From positions 163,127,025 through 163,191,024 of the forward strand of contig BTPG01000004.1 of NCBI GenBank assembly GCA_036245525.1: DNA of 64,000 nt. The letters run 5' to 3'. This document shows positions 54,575 to 64,000 of the stretch, piece after piece. The notes under the pieces are model-generated. The model worked only from the letters and a program-made list of their open reading frames with translations, made no database searches and was not told where the DNA came from. The translations under genes and the position numbers were made by a program. The DNA is from Semisulcospira habei (lineage: Eukaryota > Mollusca > Gastropoda > Semisulcospiridae). Position 1 is the stretch's first letter. Every line of letters begins with the position of its first letter.

Positions 54575-54606
<32 letters not shown>
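54528..54606. repeat. Interrupted (CA)n microsatellite
   Basis: CA-rich tract inside the first copy of repeat B; the second copy carries a similar tract at 55385-55480. His-Thr ORFs across both are spurious. Confidence 0.9.
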
Positions 54607-54610
<4 letters not shown>

Positions 54611-55439
54611 TGACCAGAAGATAACATTCTACACTCGGATTGGGCGTCAGAAACCAAGGAGTCAACCTTTTATTTCTACCAGAAAACATCAGTCGACAAT
54701 AAACATGTACCTGATGACATATTTACTTCTATCCCTCCCAACACATCGTTACAATTCATCCTAACATAAATCAACAGAACGCAACAGCAACAACAAAATT
54801 TAAATTAAAAAGACAAACCAAATCTAAACATATGACTCCCTGGCGGGAAACCAAATGGACACACCTGTTCTGGGTGTGTCTTTAAAGCACATCAAGTTAC
54901 ATAATATTCGATAGTAGTTAATTAAACAAAAAAAACCAGGATCAACATTGCAGCCGGCAACCACCAAAAATCAAGGAAGAAAGAGAGAGGGAGAGAGAGA
55001 AAATGCAATTAAAAACCTAGTGTAAATCAAGAAAATGAGGTTGGTGCACGGGGATGGGGGTGGGGTTGTATTTGAGAGGCGGGAATAACGATGCTGCTGC
55101 TGCTAGCGATGCAATGGCCCAGTTCTGGTACTGACTCTCTGCCTACCATTCACTCCCACGCATTCTTCCACGTTCACACCCACGCATGCATATCCGGCTG
55201 ACCGCATTTTTCACTTTCATTCCCACGTATGCCGGCACGTACGCCCACTTATCCCTCCCCCACACCTTCTCCCTCACTCACACCCCCTCACCACCCACCT
55301 GCATCGTCGCTTGAGTTTAAACTAATGTTACCTCTGTAACCTCCACTTCAACTCTACATTCCCAATAAAAACACGCATGCCCGCAAACACACACCCACAC
55401 GCTCACAAACACAAAATCACACATACACACACATGCACA

Positions 55440-55482
<43 letters not shown>

Positions 55483-55650
55483 CAGAAGATAACATTCTAC
55501 ACTCGGATTGGGCGTCAGAAACCAAGGAGTCAACCTTTTATTTCTACCAGAAAATGTCAGTCGACAACAAACATGTACCTGATGACATATATTTACTTCT
55601 ATCCCTCCCAATTGTTTTTCTCCCAATCCGAGGTAGAAGAGTATCATTGT

Positions 55651-55965
55651 TCAGGAGGTAGGCAGAGACTGGGCAAAGTGCACTCTATAGTAGTATAACA
55701 CCTGTGATGGGAGCTGGTCTAGATAAGCTAAGTAGGCCGAACTCTTCCAATCACCCATGAGTTTTACTACTTCTCCAGGCACTCCGCAGGATAGCGCCCA
55801 CACTGCCCCTCCCCTCCTGAAACTGTGACCCGAAAAATGTTCCCCTTGTTTCCTCCCCTTCAATAGAGATTGCAATTTCCGGTTAAATTTAGCATCAGTA
55901 ATGGGAAAAGCCGAGGCCGGGCCTGTCTTGTGGAATGCGGCACACATAGCAGAAACAGGGCACAA
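55651..55965 (-). pseudogene. Tyrosine recombinase, C-terminal catalytic fragment
   Basis: About 105 open residues hold the HxxR box (FSGHSFRRGGAVWAL), a GDW motif at the second conserved position (VKLMGDWKSS) and the nucleophile tyrosine in AYLAYLD. These belong to tyrosine recombinases of the DIRS/Ngaro/Crypton type, which cut and rejoin circular DNA intermediates. The upstream part, including the first catalytic arginine, is out of frame (traces in 55860-56096), so the gene is broken. Confidence 0.75.
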
Positions 55966-56280
55966 GGGGTGGGGGTGTTCAGTTTAAAAGGGCCAATGCC
56001 AGTTTGGACCCCACTGCAATTTCGAGCACGTATGCCTTGTGTGTGCGAAGCCCCATCCTCAGTCAGAGCACCAAGCCACTCACCCTGGATCTGCAAAGGC
56101 CACGTTCGACACGCCTAGGGCACAATAGGACAGACTGCAGCAGCAACGCAGGTAGGAGGTACTACTTTTGTCCAACTCACTTCCCCCCTTATGCCAGCAC
56201 GTACGCCCACTTATCCCTCCCCCACACCTTCTCCCTCACTCACACCCCCCTCACCACCCACCTGCATTGTCGCTTGAGTT

Positions 56281-56358
56281 TAAACTAAGGTTACCTCTGT
56301 AACCTCCACACACACATATATATATATGTGTGGAGGTTACAGAGGTAACCTTAGTTTA
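56281..56358. repeat. 78-bp near-perfect palindrome
   Basis: taaactaaggttacctctgt and the following cctccacacaca pair with their complement across an (AT)n centre. The arm is also the inner part of repeat A. Strong cruciform potential. Confidence 0.85.
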
Positions 56359-57699
56359 TATATATATATGATAACAGGCAGATGTGATTACGAGATCTGA
56401 ATCAAAATGTCCGAGTCGTAAGATGACATTTTGATCAGGTCAAGTAATCACATGTCTGTTTATCTGCACTGAATCGAGCAAAATGTTGCTCACTGTTTGA
56501 CACCCAGTCCAAAACAGAACTTTACCAGAGTTTTTCCAATTACTGCCATTGTTGCTGAATTGGTCAATTTCGCTATATTTGGGCATAAAACTTCCCACCT
56601 TGACACTACTGACCGAAATGTATTCAGCTCAAATCCACCCAGGCATACATCTACCCAGTGCAAATATGTAACCCTGATTTTCCATTTATTTTTAGAATGA
56701 AACAAACTCAGCGTAAATCTTCACAGCATGATTCCATCCAGCATAAATCGACTAATGCATTAAATAATTTACTCAAATAAAAAATATCTCGATGGAATAG
56801 CTACAGCACACATTTACACTGGGTAGATTTATGCCTAGGGTCATTTAGGCTGGATATTTTCTGTTGCTGAATTGGTCAATTTCGCTATATTTGGGCATAA
56901 AACTTCCCACCTTAGTCACTACTGACCGAAATGTATTCAGCTCAAAGCCACCCAGGCATACATCTACCCAGTGCAAACGTGCTCCTCGGATTTTCCATTT
57001 ATTTTTAGAATTAAATAAACTCAGCATGAATCTTCATCACATGATTCCACCCATCATAAATCCACAAAGTTTTGAATTTACTCTTAATCTCAATGCAATA
57101 GCAAAAGCACACATTTACACTGGTTAGGTTTACACCCAGGTTCATTCAGGCTGTGTAGACTCGCTGGATATGTTCATGTTTTTTTAGTTTTGCGCTAAAA
57201 CATAGCGAACTTTACCCCTTCAGTGCCACTGATAGTTGACGTCACAGTCTAGGGCCCGCATAGTCTGGAGTTCACATCAGACAGCTTTTCTGAAACGCTG
57301 CAAAGGAGGTGACATGACGTAAAGTTTACATACACATAGGCTGAAGGGAACTTCACTGTTCAACACCAAATGTATGCTTCAAACAAACAGAGCCTAGCAA
57401 ATCTGACACTGCTGAACACATTTCATTGCGCAAATTCCATCTCGCATGCCTCCGATGTTGGAGAAAACAGGCAGATAAGCTGCCTTAGATGCGACCACAG
57501 ACATTAAAGTATGTCTATTTATGAACCTGGGTGTGATACTTCCAGTGTGTGTTTGTCTCTGTCCAAATGATGACCTGTTGTGTGCCCCGTATTGGACTGG
57601 CGACTCACTTGGCGCAGAGATTTTGTGTGACTGTGTCGACATCAGTGTTTTCTATAATCGTGCATGTTGTAGATTAAAGTCTACTTCTAACTAGAAGTG

Positions 57700-59538
57700 T
57701 AGGCTGGACTTCGCGAACGAAGATTTTATAGGAGTTGCCCACGACGTCTGCAGGCTTGTTCGTGGCTGCGGAGGCCAATCCGGGACAGGCAGGTTCGACC
57801 GCAGTGGCTGCAGGGGAAGGTATGGCCAGAGTTCTGAGTTGCGGCATCTCTGTTCTTTCTCCTGAGCCGCTTGTCCTTAAGGCTAGCTCTGCGAGAGTCC
57901 TCAAAGGAGACAGCTGCCTTGTAAATAGTGGAGCGCCAGGTGTCACGGTCCACAGCAAGCGAAGACCACTGGTGGTGGTCGATTTGGCAGGCACTAAGTG
58001 ACTTCTTGAGACAGTCTTTGTATCTCTTCTTTGGTGCCCCTCTGTCACGGTGTCCAGTAGCAAGCTCGCCGAACAGGGTGATCTTTGGTAGGCGATGATC
58101 CTCCATCCTGGAGACATGCCCCGCCCAGCGGAGCTGTGTCCGCAGCAGCAAAGCCTCGATGCTCACGGTTTCAGCCTGTTCAAGGACCTCGACATTGGTG
58201 ACATAGTCACTCCAGTGAATGCCCAGGATGGTACGCAGGCAGCGCTGGTGGAAGCGTTCGAGGAGTCGTAGTTGGCTGCGGTAGAGGGCCCAGGACTCGG
58301 AACCATACAGCAGGGTGGTGAGGACCACAGCTCTGTACACGCTGATCTTGGTGCCTGTTTTCAGCTGTTGATTGTGCCACACCCGCTTGAAAAGTCGCCC
58401 GAAAGCGCTGTTCGCTTTTGCCAGCCTGCTGTCAAGCTCCTTGTCCAGCTTGGCGTCCGACGTGATAATGCAGCCAAGGTAAGTAAACTGGTGCACTGAC
58501 TTTAGTTCAGACTCGCCGATGGTGATGTGAGGAGGGCGATACACTGTCTTGGGTGCCGGCTGATGGAGGACCTCTGTCTTTTTCAGACTGACCTCGAGTC
58601 CAAAGAGCTGGGCAGCGTCTGCGAAGCAGGACGTGATGCGCTGCAGGGCTCTCTCTGTGTGTGCAACGAGGGCAGCATCATCAGCAAAAAGCAGCTCACA
58701 GATCAGTTGGTCTAGGGTTTTCGTGTGGGCCTGCAGTCGTCTGAGGTTGAACAGGCTGCCATCGAGACGATACCTGATGTACACTGCATCGTCATCATCG
58801 AGGTCCACTGTGGCCTGCTTCAACATCATGCTAAAAAAGATGGTGAAGAGGGTCGGTGCCAGCACGCAGCCCTGCTTTACGCCGTTGAGAATGGGGAATG
58901 GTTCTGAGAGGTCATTGTTGAGTCTGACCTGACCTTGCTGGTCCTCGTGTAGCTGGACAATCATGTTGAGGAACTTTGGGGGACAGCCAAGTCGCTCCAG
59001 GATCTGCCACATGCCTTGCCTGCTCACAGTGTCGAACGCTTTTGTTAGGTCGACAAACGTTACGTACAGCCCTTTGTTCTGCTCGCGGCACTTCTCCTGT
59101 AGCTGTCTCAGCACAAAGACCATATCGGTGGTGCTCCTGTTTGCTCTGAAGCCACACTGGCCCTCTGGGAGTTGGTCTTCAGCGATGGCAGGTACCAGCC
59201 GATTCAGGAGCAGCCTTGCAAGGATTTTTCCAGCAATGGACAGCAGTGTAATTCCCCGATAGTTGGAACAGTCAGACTTCTCACCTTTGTTCTTGTACAG
59301 GGTGATAACGACTGCATCACGGAGATCCTTTGGTAGTGTTCCTTCCTCCCAGCAGCAGAGAAAGAGGTCATGGAGCTTGTTGTGCAGTGCTGTGCCTCCA
59401 TGTTTCCAGATCTCTGGCGGTATTCCATCAATGCCTGCTGCTTTGCCACTCTTGAGCTGGTGGATGGCTGTGAGGGTCTCTTCAGCGGTGGGCGGTTCGT
59501 CCAATTCAACTTTTACTGGGAGCTGTGGGATTTGTAGA
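57700..59538 (-). mobile_element. Zinc-finger LINE, copy 3 (reverse transcriptase part)
   Basis: Minus-strand, 5'-truncated copy of the family at 17318 and 34484. The reverse transcriptase and C-terminal zinc finger are open from about 59520 to 57726 (LFADDAAL, CSHCGRTCLSRIGL). It ends with the same CTTCGTTCGCGAAG stem-loop. It is antisense to the CHCHD5-like gene within its last intron. A target duplication was not found. Confidence 0.9.
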
Positions 59539-59856
59539 ACACGGATAATGATGGAAAATGCCAGCAGGTTTGTTTATTTAGTCCTTTCGTAAGGTTGTCA
59601 CTATCACTAGCGGACATCAGTGACATGAATTTCAATAGTATGGTGATTCGATTCATGTGTTCGCTGCTGTCTATTCTCCGTTTATGTGTGTGTATGGGAA
59701 ATAAATTTTGAGCGTATGTACACACTAAGAAGTAAAACCCAACATATCACGAATTGTTACATCGCAAACCCGGATATTTTACGGGGGTACCTTAGATTCC
59801 GAAAAACAAATCGGACGGACAGCGGTGAACCGCGAAATAATAGTTTGCATAGCTAG

Positions 59857-60020
59857 TTGTCATGTCATTTTTATCTTGTTACTTCTTTGCCAGAATTTGG
59901 GGCTCGCCCGCCAAGCACATGTGCATTCTCCGGAATGTGCTTCGACCAGCCCCATTTCAAAGTCTGCCGTATTTTCAATACTGTAGACAAAATGTGGCCA
60001 TATTTTGAAAGAAAACTTAA
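59857..60020. repeat. Dispersed repeat shared with 11130-11280
   Basis: Both segments contain tcttgttacttctttgccag, then cgaccagccccattt and gccgtattttcaata/accgtattttcaata. About 130 bp align with scattered differences. Origin unknown. Confidence 0.65.
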
Positions 60021-60227
60021 AACTTCTGCTTTCTTGAAACCGCGTTTTGTGCACTTGCTGTGTTTTTCTTGCATGCAGCAGACCATCCTTGAACTATCAT
60101 GGTAGATCTGTGTTCAGAACTGTTATTTAGATTTCAGATGTCAGATCTGTCATCAGGGCTCAATTCCCTGTGGATTGTGACCATGATTGAACAGCAACTC
60201 ATGTACAATGTTTGTGTGTCATTGCAG

Positions 60228-60277
60228 ATAATACAGCACAATCATCAGACAGCAGTTCCAGCACAACAAAGAGCTGA
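60228..60277 (+). CDS. CHCHD5: CHCHD5-like host gene, last coding exon
   Basis: Acceptor tgtgtgtcattgcag. The exon completes the split codon and codes DNTAQSSDSSSSTTKS before TGA at 60275-60277. A short, serine-rich, poorly conserved C-terminus is reasonable for this family. Support comes from the splice site and phase, less from sequence, so it is the least sure of the three exons. Confidence 0.6.
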
Positions 60278-60299
60278 CATGCACAAGTAACGCCACAAC

Positions 60300-61190
60300 A
60301 GACTCTTTAGTATTACATTGACATAACAGATTTTAGCCTCATAGAAGTATTTTCACCCAAGAGATTTACAAAATGTTTTATCGGAGGTATTTAAGCCAAG
60401 TTCATGAACTCTGATAAAATATCTTGTAATAATTCCCCTGTGCACATTTTTTTCTAAAAAATTTGTTTTTCTATTTTTACCTTTTTATGTGCTGCTTGGT
60501 CGTGGGTGGAGGCTTTGTTTTCAGAACTTGTAAAGATGTGTACTGTCCGCAGAACATACCTGTACTTGGAATACAGTATTAGTTGTTTAGATGTTTGATT
60601 CTGATGCCACGTTTTATGAAGATCTTCAGATGTGTTACATTGTAGTCGTAGTATGATACAATCACACCAGACGCATGCACATAGGGTTCTTGTAAAGAAA
60701 CTTCACTCAGTTGCAACTCATCACACGTAGCACAAGGTTGGAAACCACAATGGAGTAGCAGTTCCAACAATATTTTATTGCAGCGATGCGATCTCCACAC
60801 AATGCATCTAAAAATGCACCAACACTGATACACTTTCTCCTCTACAATGCATCAACACTTTTGACATACTGTGTCTCTCATACAATGTACATACATACTT
60901 CCTAACACGGTCTTTTATACTGTTGCAGATTTCCAGAATAATCCAGCAAATTCTCCCAACACAACCAATCAGAAAAGAAAACGTAACCAAAATTCATTAA
61001 TATTCATTAAATAGGAACTCTGTAGAAGTTACTACAATTTTCCGCTACCCTCTAAGCGCCTTTGATTAAATGTTATGAAATGTTGCCAACAACTTTGACG
61101 TCATATCTGAGGTCACTAGAAAGATCGCAACCCTGCTCGAACCTTCCCCTTTAATATGTATTGAAAATACGCGTCGCAACAAAAATTGAT
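60300..61190. other. Non-coding DNA downstream of the CHCHD5-like gene
   Basis: Probably includes its 3' UTR. No ORF, repeat or hairpin recognised. Confidence 0.5.
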
Positions 61191-61194
61191 CACA

Positions 61195-63122
61195 AGTCTC
61201 CGTGCAAAAGAGAATGACCTCCTAAGATGGAATCATGGGCCAGTTTCATCACCTGCATCCTCGGGGGTTCAGGAACCACCACTTGACGGACACGTTTGTC
61301 TCCATTGCTGGTGAATACCCACTACATGGTGTCTTTTCTTGTCTCAGTTACCTCCTTCCCTCTTCGTGTCACAGGCTCGGTCTGACCTCGGAACTTGTCA
61401 AGCGTAGGGTCAGCTCTCACTGTCTCAGTAGTTCCACCAGCTTGTCCCTATTCAGCACGGCTGCGTCTGTGTTGTCAGCCACTTTTAGAGGGATGGTCTG
61501 GTGACTCTTCTTTGCTTGACTTCTCGTGGTAACAGTACTTATTTCAGATCTCCATTCCAGATCTGGATCCTCGGCATTTCTGGCACTGTCAACGTTTTTG
61601 ATGATGAGGTCATAGACTGAGGTCTTCAAGCATAATGCCTTCACCTCTCCTGCCAGGTACGGGGTGTTGACACTGACCTTGGCAGGAGGGATACTTCTCA
61701 CAGTTCCATTGGCCAGGATGAGGGTTGTCCACTCCTGTAGCTTCTGGTCTTCAGCTACTAGGTCTTCTCTCACGATGACGCCGCTACAACCCATGTCTCT
61801 TAGCACCCTCACTGATGTATTGCCGATGAATCCTGACACCACTGGCATGTTGGGCACTTCACTCTCAGGCAGCACGATGTTGAAATGGTAAGAATGTAGC
61901 CAAATCGCCAACTGGAATGCGTCCACTCCTATTGAAAGACTTGATTTGCTCAGGTGTCGTCCGCCTTTCTCCAAGTCACTAGATGACGTCACATCATTGG
62001 CCAGTACAGCGGCGGCTCTGTGTTGAGACGTACCAATTCTGCCTGCTGTCCTGAGGTCTTGGTTGAGCCTTTTGGGGTTGTCGCCTCGGGGAATACTCTT
62101 GGAAGGACAGCGTATCGCCTTGTGTCCCTTCGTTCCACAGGAAAACATGTCAGGTTCTCCACCGACATCTGTTTCGGGGTGTCTCTGACGTATTTTTCTT
62201 CTGCTCCAGTAGACACGCGCTGCGGCTTTCCAGGCCCGCACTTCATGTTGTGGGCGTCCAGGTATCTTTGAGCAAAATCTGCAAGGACCTTCAGGGACTG
62301 GTCCTTTTGCTCCCTGAGCTGGGCGGCCAGGTCCTTAGAACAACTTGTTCTTTGATGATGAGGTCACACAAGTCCAGGTACTCCTTCTTCAAGCCAGCCA
62401 GCTCTATCCATTTCTACAGGTAGGTCCTGATTCTCTTGTTGAATAGACCAAGTCTTTCTCCTTCCTCAGGCTTGCAATTTCGGAATCGTCGTCTGTAACC
62501 CTCTTCAGTGAAGTTGTACTGTCTCATCGGCGTTAAACCCAAATAACTAACTATCTTGTACTGTCTCAGCAGGGCGGCTCTCAACTGCACATAATCCTTG
62601 GCTTTTTCTCTTGGCAGGCGGGTGTAGAGCTCAAGCGCTTTGCTGGTGTGCTCAGTTTGATGGCCCAAGTCTCTTGTTTCCAGTTTTGCTGCTTGCGAAG
62701 CGCTCGAACCGCTCCAGATAATCGTCCATTTTATCTGAATTTTCTGCAAAAGGCGGTAGTTTTGGCGCACTTAGTCTGCTGGCTAAGGCTGCTGCTTCAG
62801 TTGTCCTCTGGCTCTATGCCTCTAATTCTATTCTCTTGAGTTGAATTTCATGTTGTCGCTGCCTCTCTGCCTCTTCTCACTGAATTTTGAGTTTCTTGAT
62901 TTCATGCTTTTTGGCTCTTTCTTCTCTCTCCAGTTTCTCCTTTTCTCTCTCCAGTCTCTCTTCTTCTTTCTCCTTTTCTCTCTCCAGTCTCTTTTCTTCT
63001 TTCTCCTTCTTTCTCTCCAGTCTCTTTTCTTCTCTCTCCTTTACAAACTCAAGGAGTTCAGCTCCCTGGAGCCCACATTCCTTTCCAATTCTCAGGAATG
63101 TCTCCATTTCCGATGTTGCCAT
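61195..63122 (-). pseudogene. Gypsy-type LTR retrotransposon gag-pol, decayed
   Basis: Reading leftwards: Gag N-terminus at 63122-62877 with a Glu/Lys-rich coiled coil (EKEEKRLEREKEKEEERLE); Gag body at 62770-62414 with FTEEGYRRRFRNCKPEEGE; a zinc-knuckle remnant with CGTKGHKAIRC, its expected first Cys replaced by Met; and a retropepsin-like segment (VRVLRDMGCSGVIVREDLV) in which the usual DTG reads DMG. After a stop at 61417 another frame gives RQVVVPEPPRMQVMKLAHDS, the start of an integrase zinc-binding domain. No reverse transcriptase lies between. Many stops and shifts show it is dead; the left end is truncated near 61195. Confidence 0.8.
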
Positions 63123-64000
63123 CCCTGCATTTGTTTCCTCAAAAACATTACCGATGACATGACTAATAGGAAGTGTCTACTACTTGCTCAATTTTAGCCT
63201 AAGAACCCTGTTGTGTTACAACACAACCCGGGAGGCACTCGGGGGAACCTCCAGAGGGGCCGAGAGTTGTCTCCCATCCCTGCCCTACTGGTTCCAGGTC
63301 ACGTGGTAGACCAACCAGTCGTCCTACTTAGCTCGCGCTGTAAAGACGTGTTCAGCGTTAGCCTTGGACTCTACCTGTGTATGCTGCGACCAGTGCCCGG
63401 TCTTCTTGCTTACGCTCGACTTTGGACTTCATGTTCTCCACTGCCTGTGCGGCAGAGCTTCTCCCCTGCGGGTTTCCTGCTGAGAGGGCTTTGTTTGCTT
63501 GGGCTTCCGTTGCCTCTTCTGCGCCGGCCCTGTGTGGCCCGTTTTTCCTGCCTTGCGCTGTGCTGGTGTTATGGAGGTTCCCCCCCCCCCCCCCCCGACC
63601 CCGCTTCATCTGAGAGGTAAGGTAGCGGTAACAGCCCTCGGCTGGCCCCCGAGCCGGGTGCCAGCTGCGCCTGGGGCGCCTCGTTTTCTCACTCGTACGT
63701 CGTATATCTTGACACCCGACGCTCGGCTTAGCTTGGCGCCCTCGCCGTTAGGGGGTGGCTAGCGCCAGTTGTTCAGCGGCACTACGTTCCGTTTGTACTT
63801 TGTTGTACCATTTTTAGCTTGGTGGGGGCCCCTTGTGAGAGATATAAATACTGAGCGGATTAAAGCATCATTAACACAATGACTGAGTTAACCCCCTTGA
63901 TTATATCTTTTTTGGCCCTCCATATCTATGTCTCCCGCACAGAGTAAATACCATTGGAAGTTACCCCTAAATCATCATTATTTAAACAGCCACATTTTTA
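63123..64000 (-). mobile_element. Gypsy-type element: leader, primer-binding site and LTR end
   Basis: Minus-strand sequence TGGCGCTAGCCACCCCC starting at 63767 fits a primer-binding site just after an LTR ending GAACA at 63770. A TATTTATA box lies near 63845 on the same strand within the putative LTR. The LTR start is beyond the window. The leader from 63750 to the Gag start is about 630 bp and G/C-rich. Confidence 0.55.
63582..63597. repeat. Poly-C run
   Basis: Sixteen or so consecutive C in the leader of the LTR element. Confidence 0.9.

Larger units (their letters stand above)
54508..56318 (-). mobile_element. Ngaro/DIRS-like tyrosine-recombinase element remnant with split direct repeats
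   Basis: Two pairs of direct repeats interleave. Repeat B is near 54508-54730 and 55363-55612 (cccgcaaacacacac... to tatccctccca). Repeat A is near 55226-55352 and 56187-56310 (gcacgtacgcccacttatcc). Read on the minus strand the order is A, recombinase ORF, B, A, B, which is the split-direct-repeat plan of Ngaro-type retroelements. No reverse transcriptase is visible, so it is deleted or non-autonomous. It sits between the arms of the inverted-repeat element. Confidence 0.6.
53435..57659. mobile_element. 4.2-kb long-inverted-repeat element
   Basis: The left arm (53435 to about 54505) matches the right arm (about 56370-57659) in inverted orientation. Termini read GATAATAGAAAGCACC on the left and GATTATAGAAAACACT inverted on the right. 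Arms contain common blocks such as acgtcatgtcacctcctttg (left) and its complement near 57310. The right arm carries an internal duplication of about 310 bp. Each arm ends inward in a smaller foldback around CAGATGTGATTAC. No target duplication is evident and no transposase is coded, so the class is unknown. Confidence 0.68.
53119..60227 (+). other. Large last intron of the CHCHD5-like gene, filled with repeats
   Basis: About 7.1 kb, GT..AG. Contents: a truncated MITE with palindromic core (53242-53351), a short GAT repeat, a long-inverted-repeat element (53435-57659), a zinc-finger LINE copy (57700-59538) and a dispersed repeat (59857-60020). Confidence 0.7.

Noticed and set aside
60099..60290. 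A 63-residue ORF as a gene
   Set aside because: It crosses the acceptor site of the CHCHD5-like last exon in a different frame.

Overview
The window looks like nuclear DNA of an invertebrate animal, most likely a mollusc. It has long non-coding stretches, many microsatellites, several non-LTR retrotransposon families, tRNA-derived SINEs, short foldback elements and one spliced host gene with GT..AG introns. That gene has the twin CX9C layout of CHCHD5; three coding exons lie at 51270-51410, 52970-53118 and 60228-60277 (+). The molluscan assignment rests on SINE style and is an inference.

The main content is two related Polinton/Maverick elements, which are integrated virus-like DNA transposons. 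Copy A (1 to about 8.79 kb) runs off the left edge and is decayed. It carries, in order, a membrane coiled-coil protein gene, a putative major capsid gene, an A32/FtsK-like packaging ATPase, a small ORF, a protein-primed-type DNA polymerase B, a retroviral-type integrase and four small genes, three of them with predicted membrane segments. Copy B (28378-51008) is complete. It has about 770-bp terminal inverted repeats starting AGAGATAC, a 5-bp target duplication (accaa), and a gene complement that extends copy A's by four genes, including a candidate minor capsid protein. Later insertions have cut it: a LINE in the integrase, an RTE-like LINE in a small gene, and three copies of one SINE. Subtracting these leaves an element of about 15.8 kb. 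Gene order in A and B is circularly permuted: capsid and ATPase genes are adjacent in A but lie at opposite ends of B.

The rest, left to right: 8.8-17.3 kb is non-coding host DNA with one coiled-coil ORF, microsatellites, a SINE and small foldbacks. 17.3-20.4 kb is a long LINE ORF with endonuclease, reverse transcriptase and a C-terminal zinc finger. 21.0-27.1 kb is a satellite of about 195-bp units, interrupted by an L2/CR1-like LINE and a G-rich duplicated segment. 27.9-28.1 kb is a MITE with a palindromic core. 51.0-60.3 kb is the CHCHD5-like gene; its last intron holds a 4.2-kb long-inverted-repeat element that encloses a tyrosine-recombinase (Ngaro/DIRS-like) remnant, plus a third copy of the zinc-finger LINE. 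61.2-64.0 kb is the 5' part of a decayed Gypsy-type LTR retrotransposon on the minus strand.

In the Polintons, polymerase, ATPase, integrase and capsid genes are those of a virus-like element able to replicate, package and integrate its DNA. In copy B the polymerase, ATPase and main capsid ORFs are still open, while the integrase and three other genes are split by insertions. Neither copy can be autonomous as it stands. I did not recognise the adenovirus-type maturation protease usually found in Polintons.
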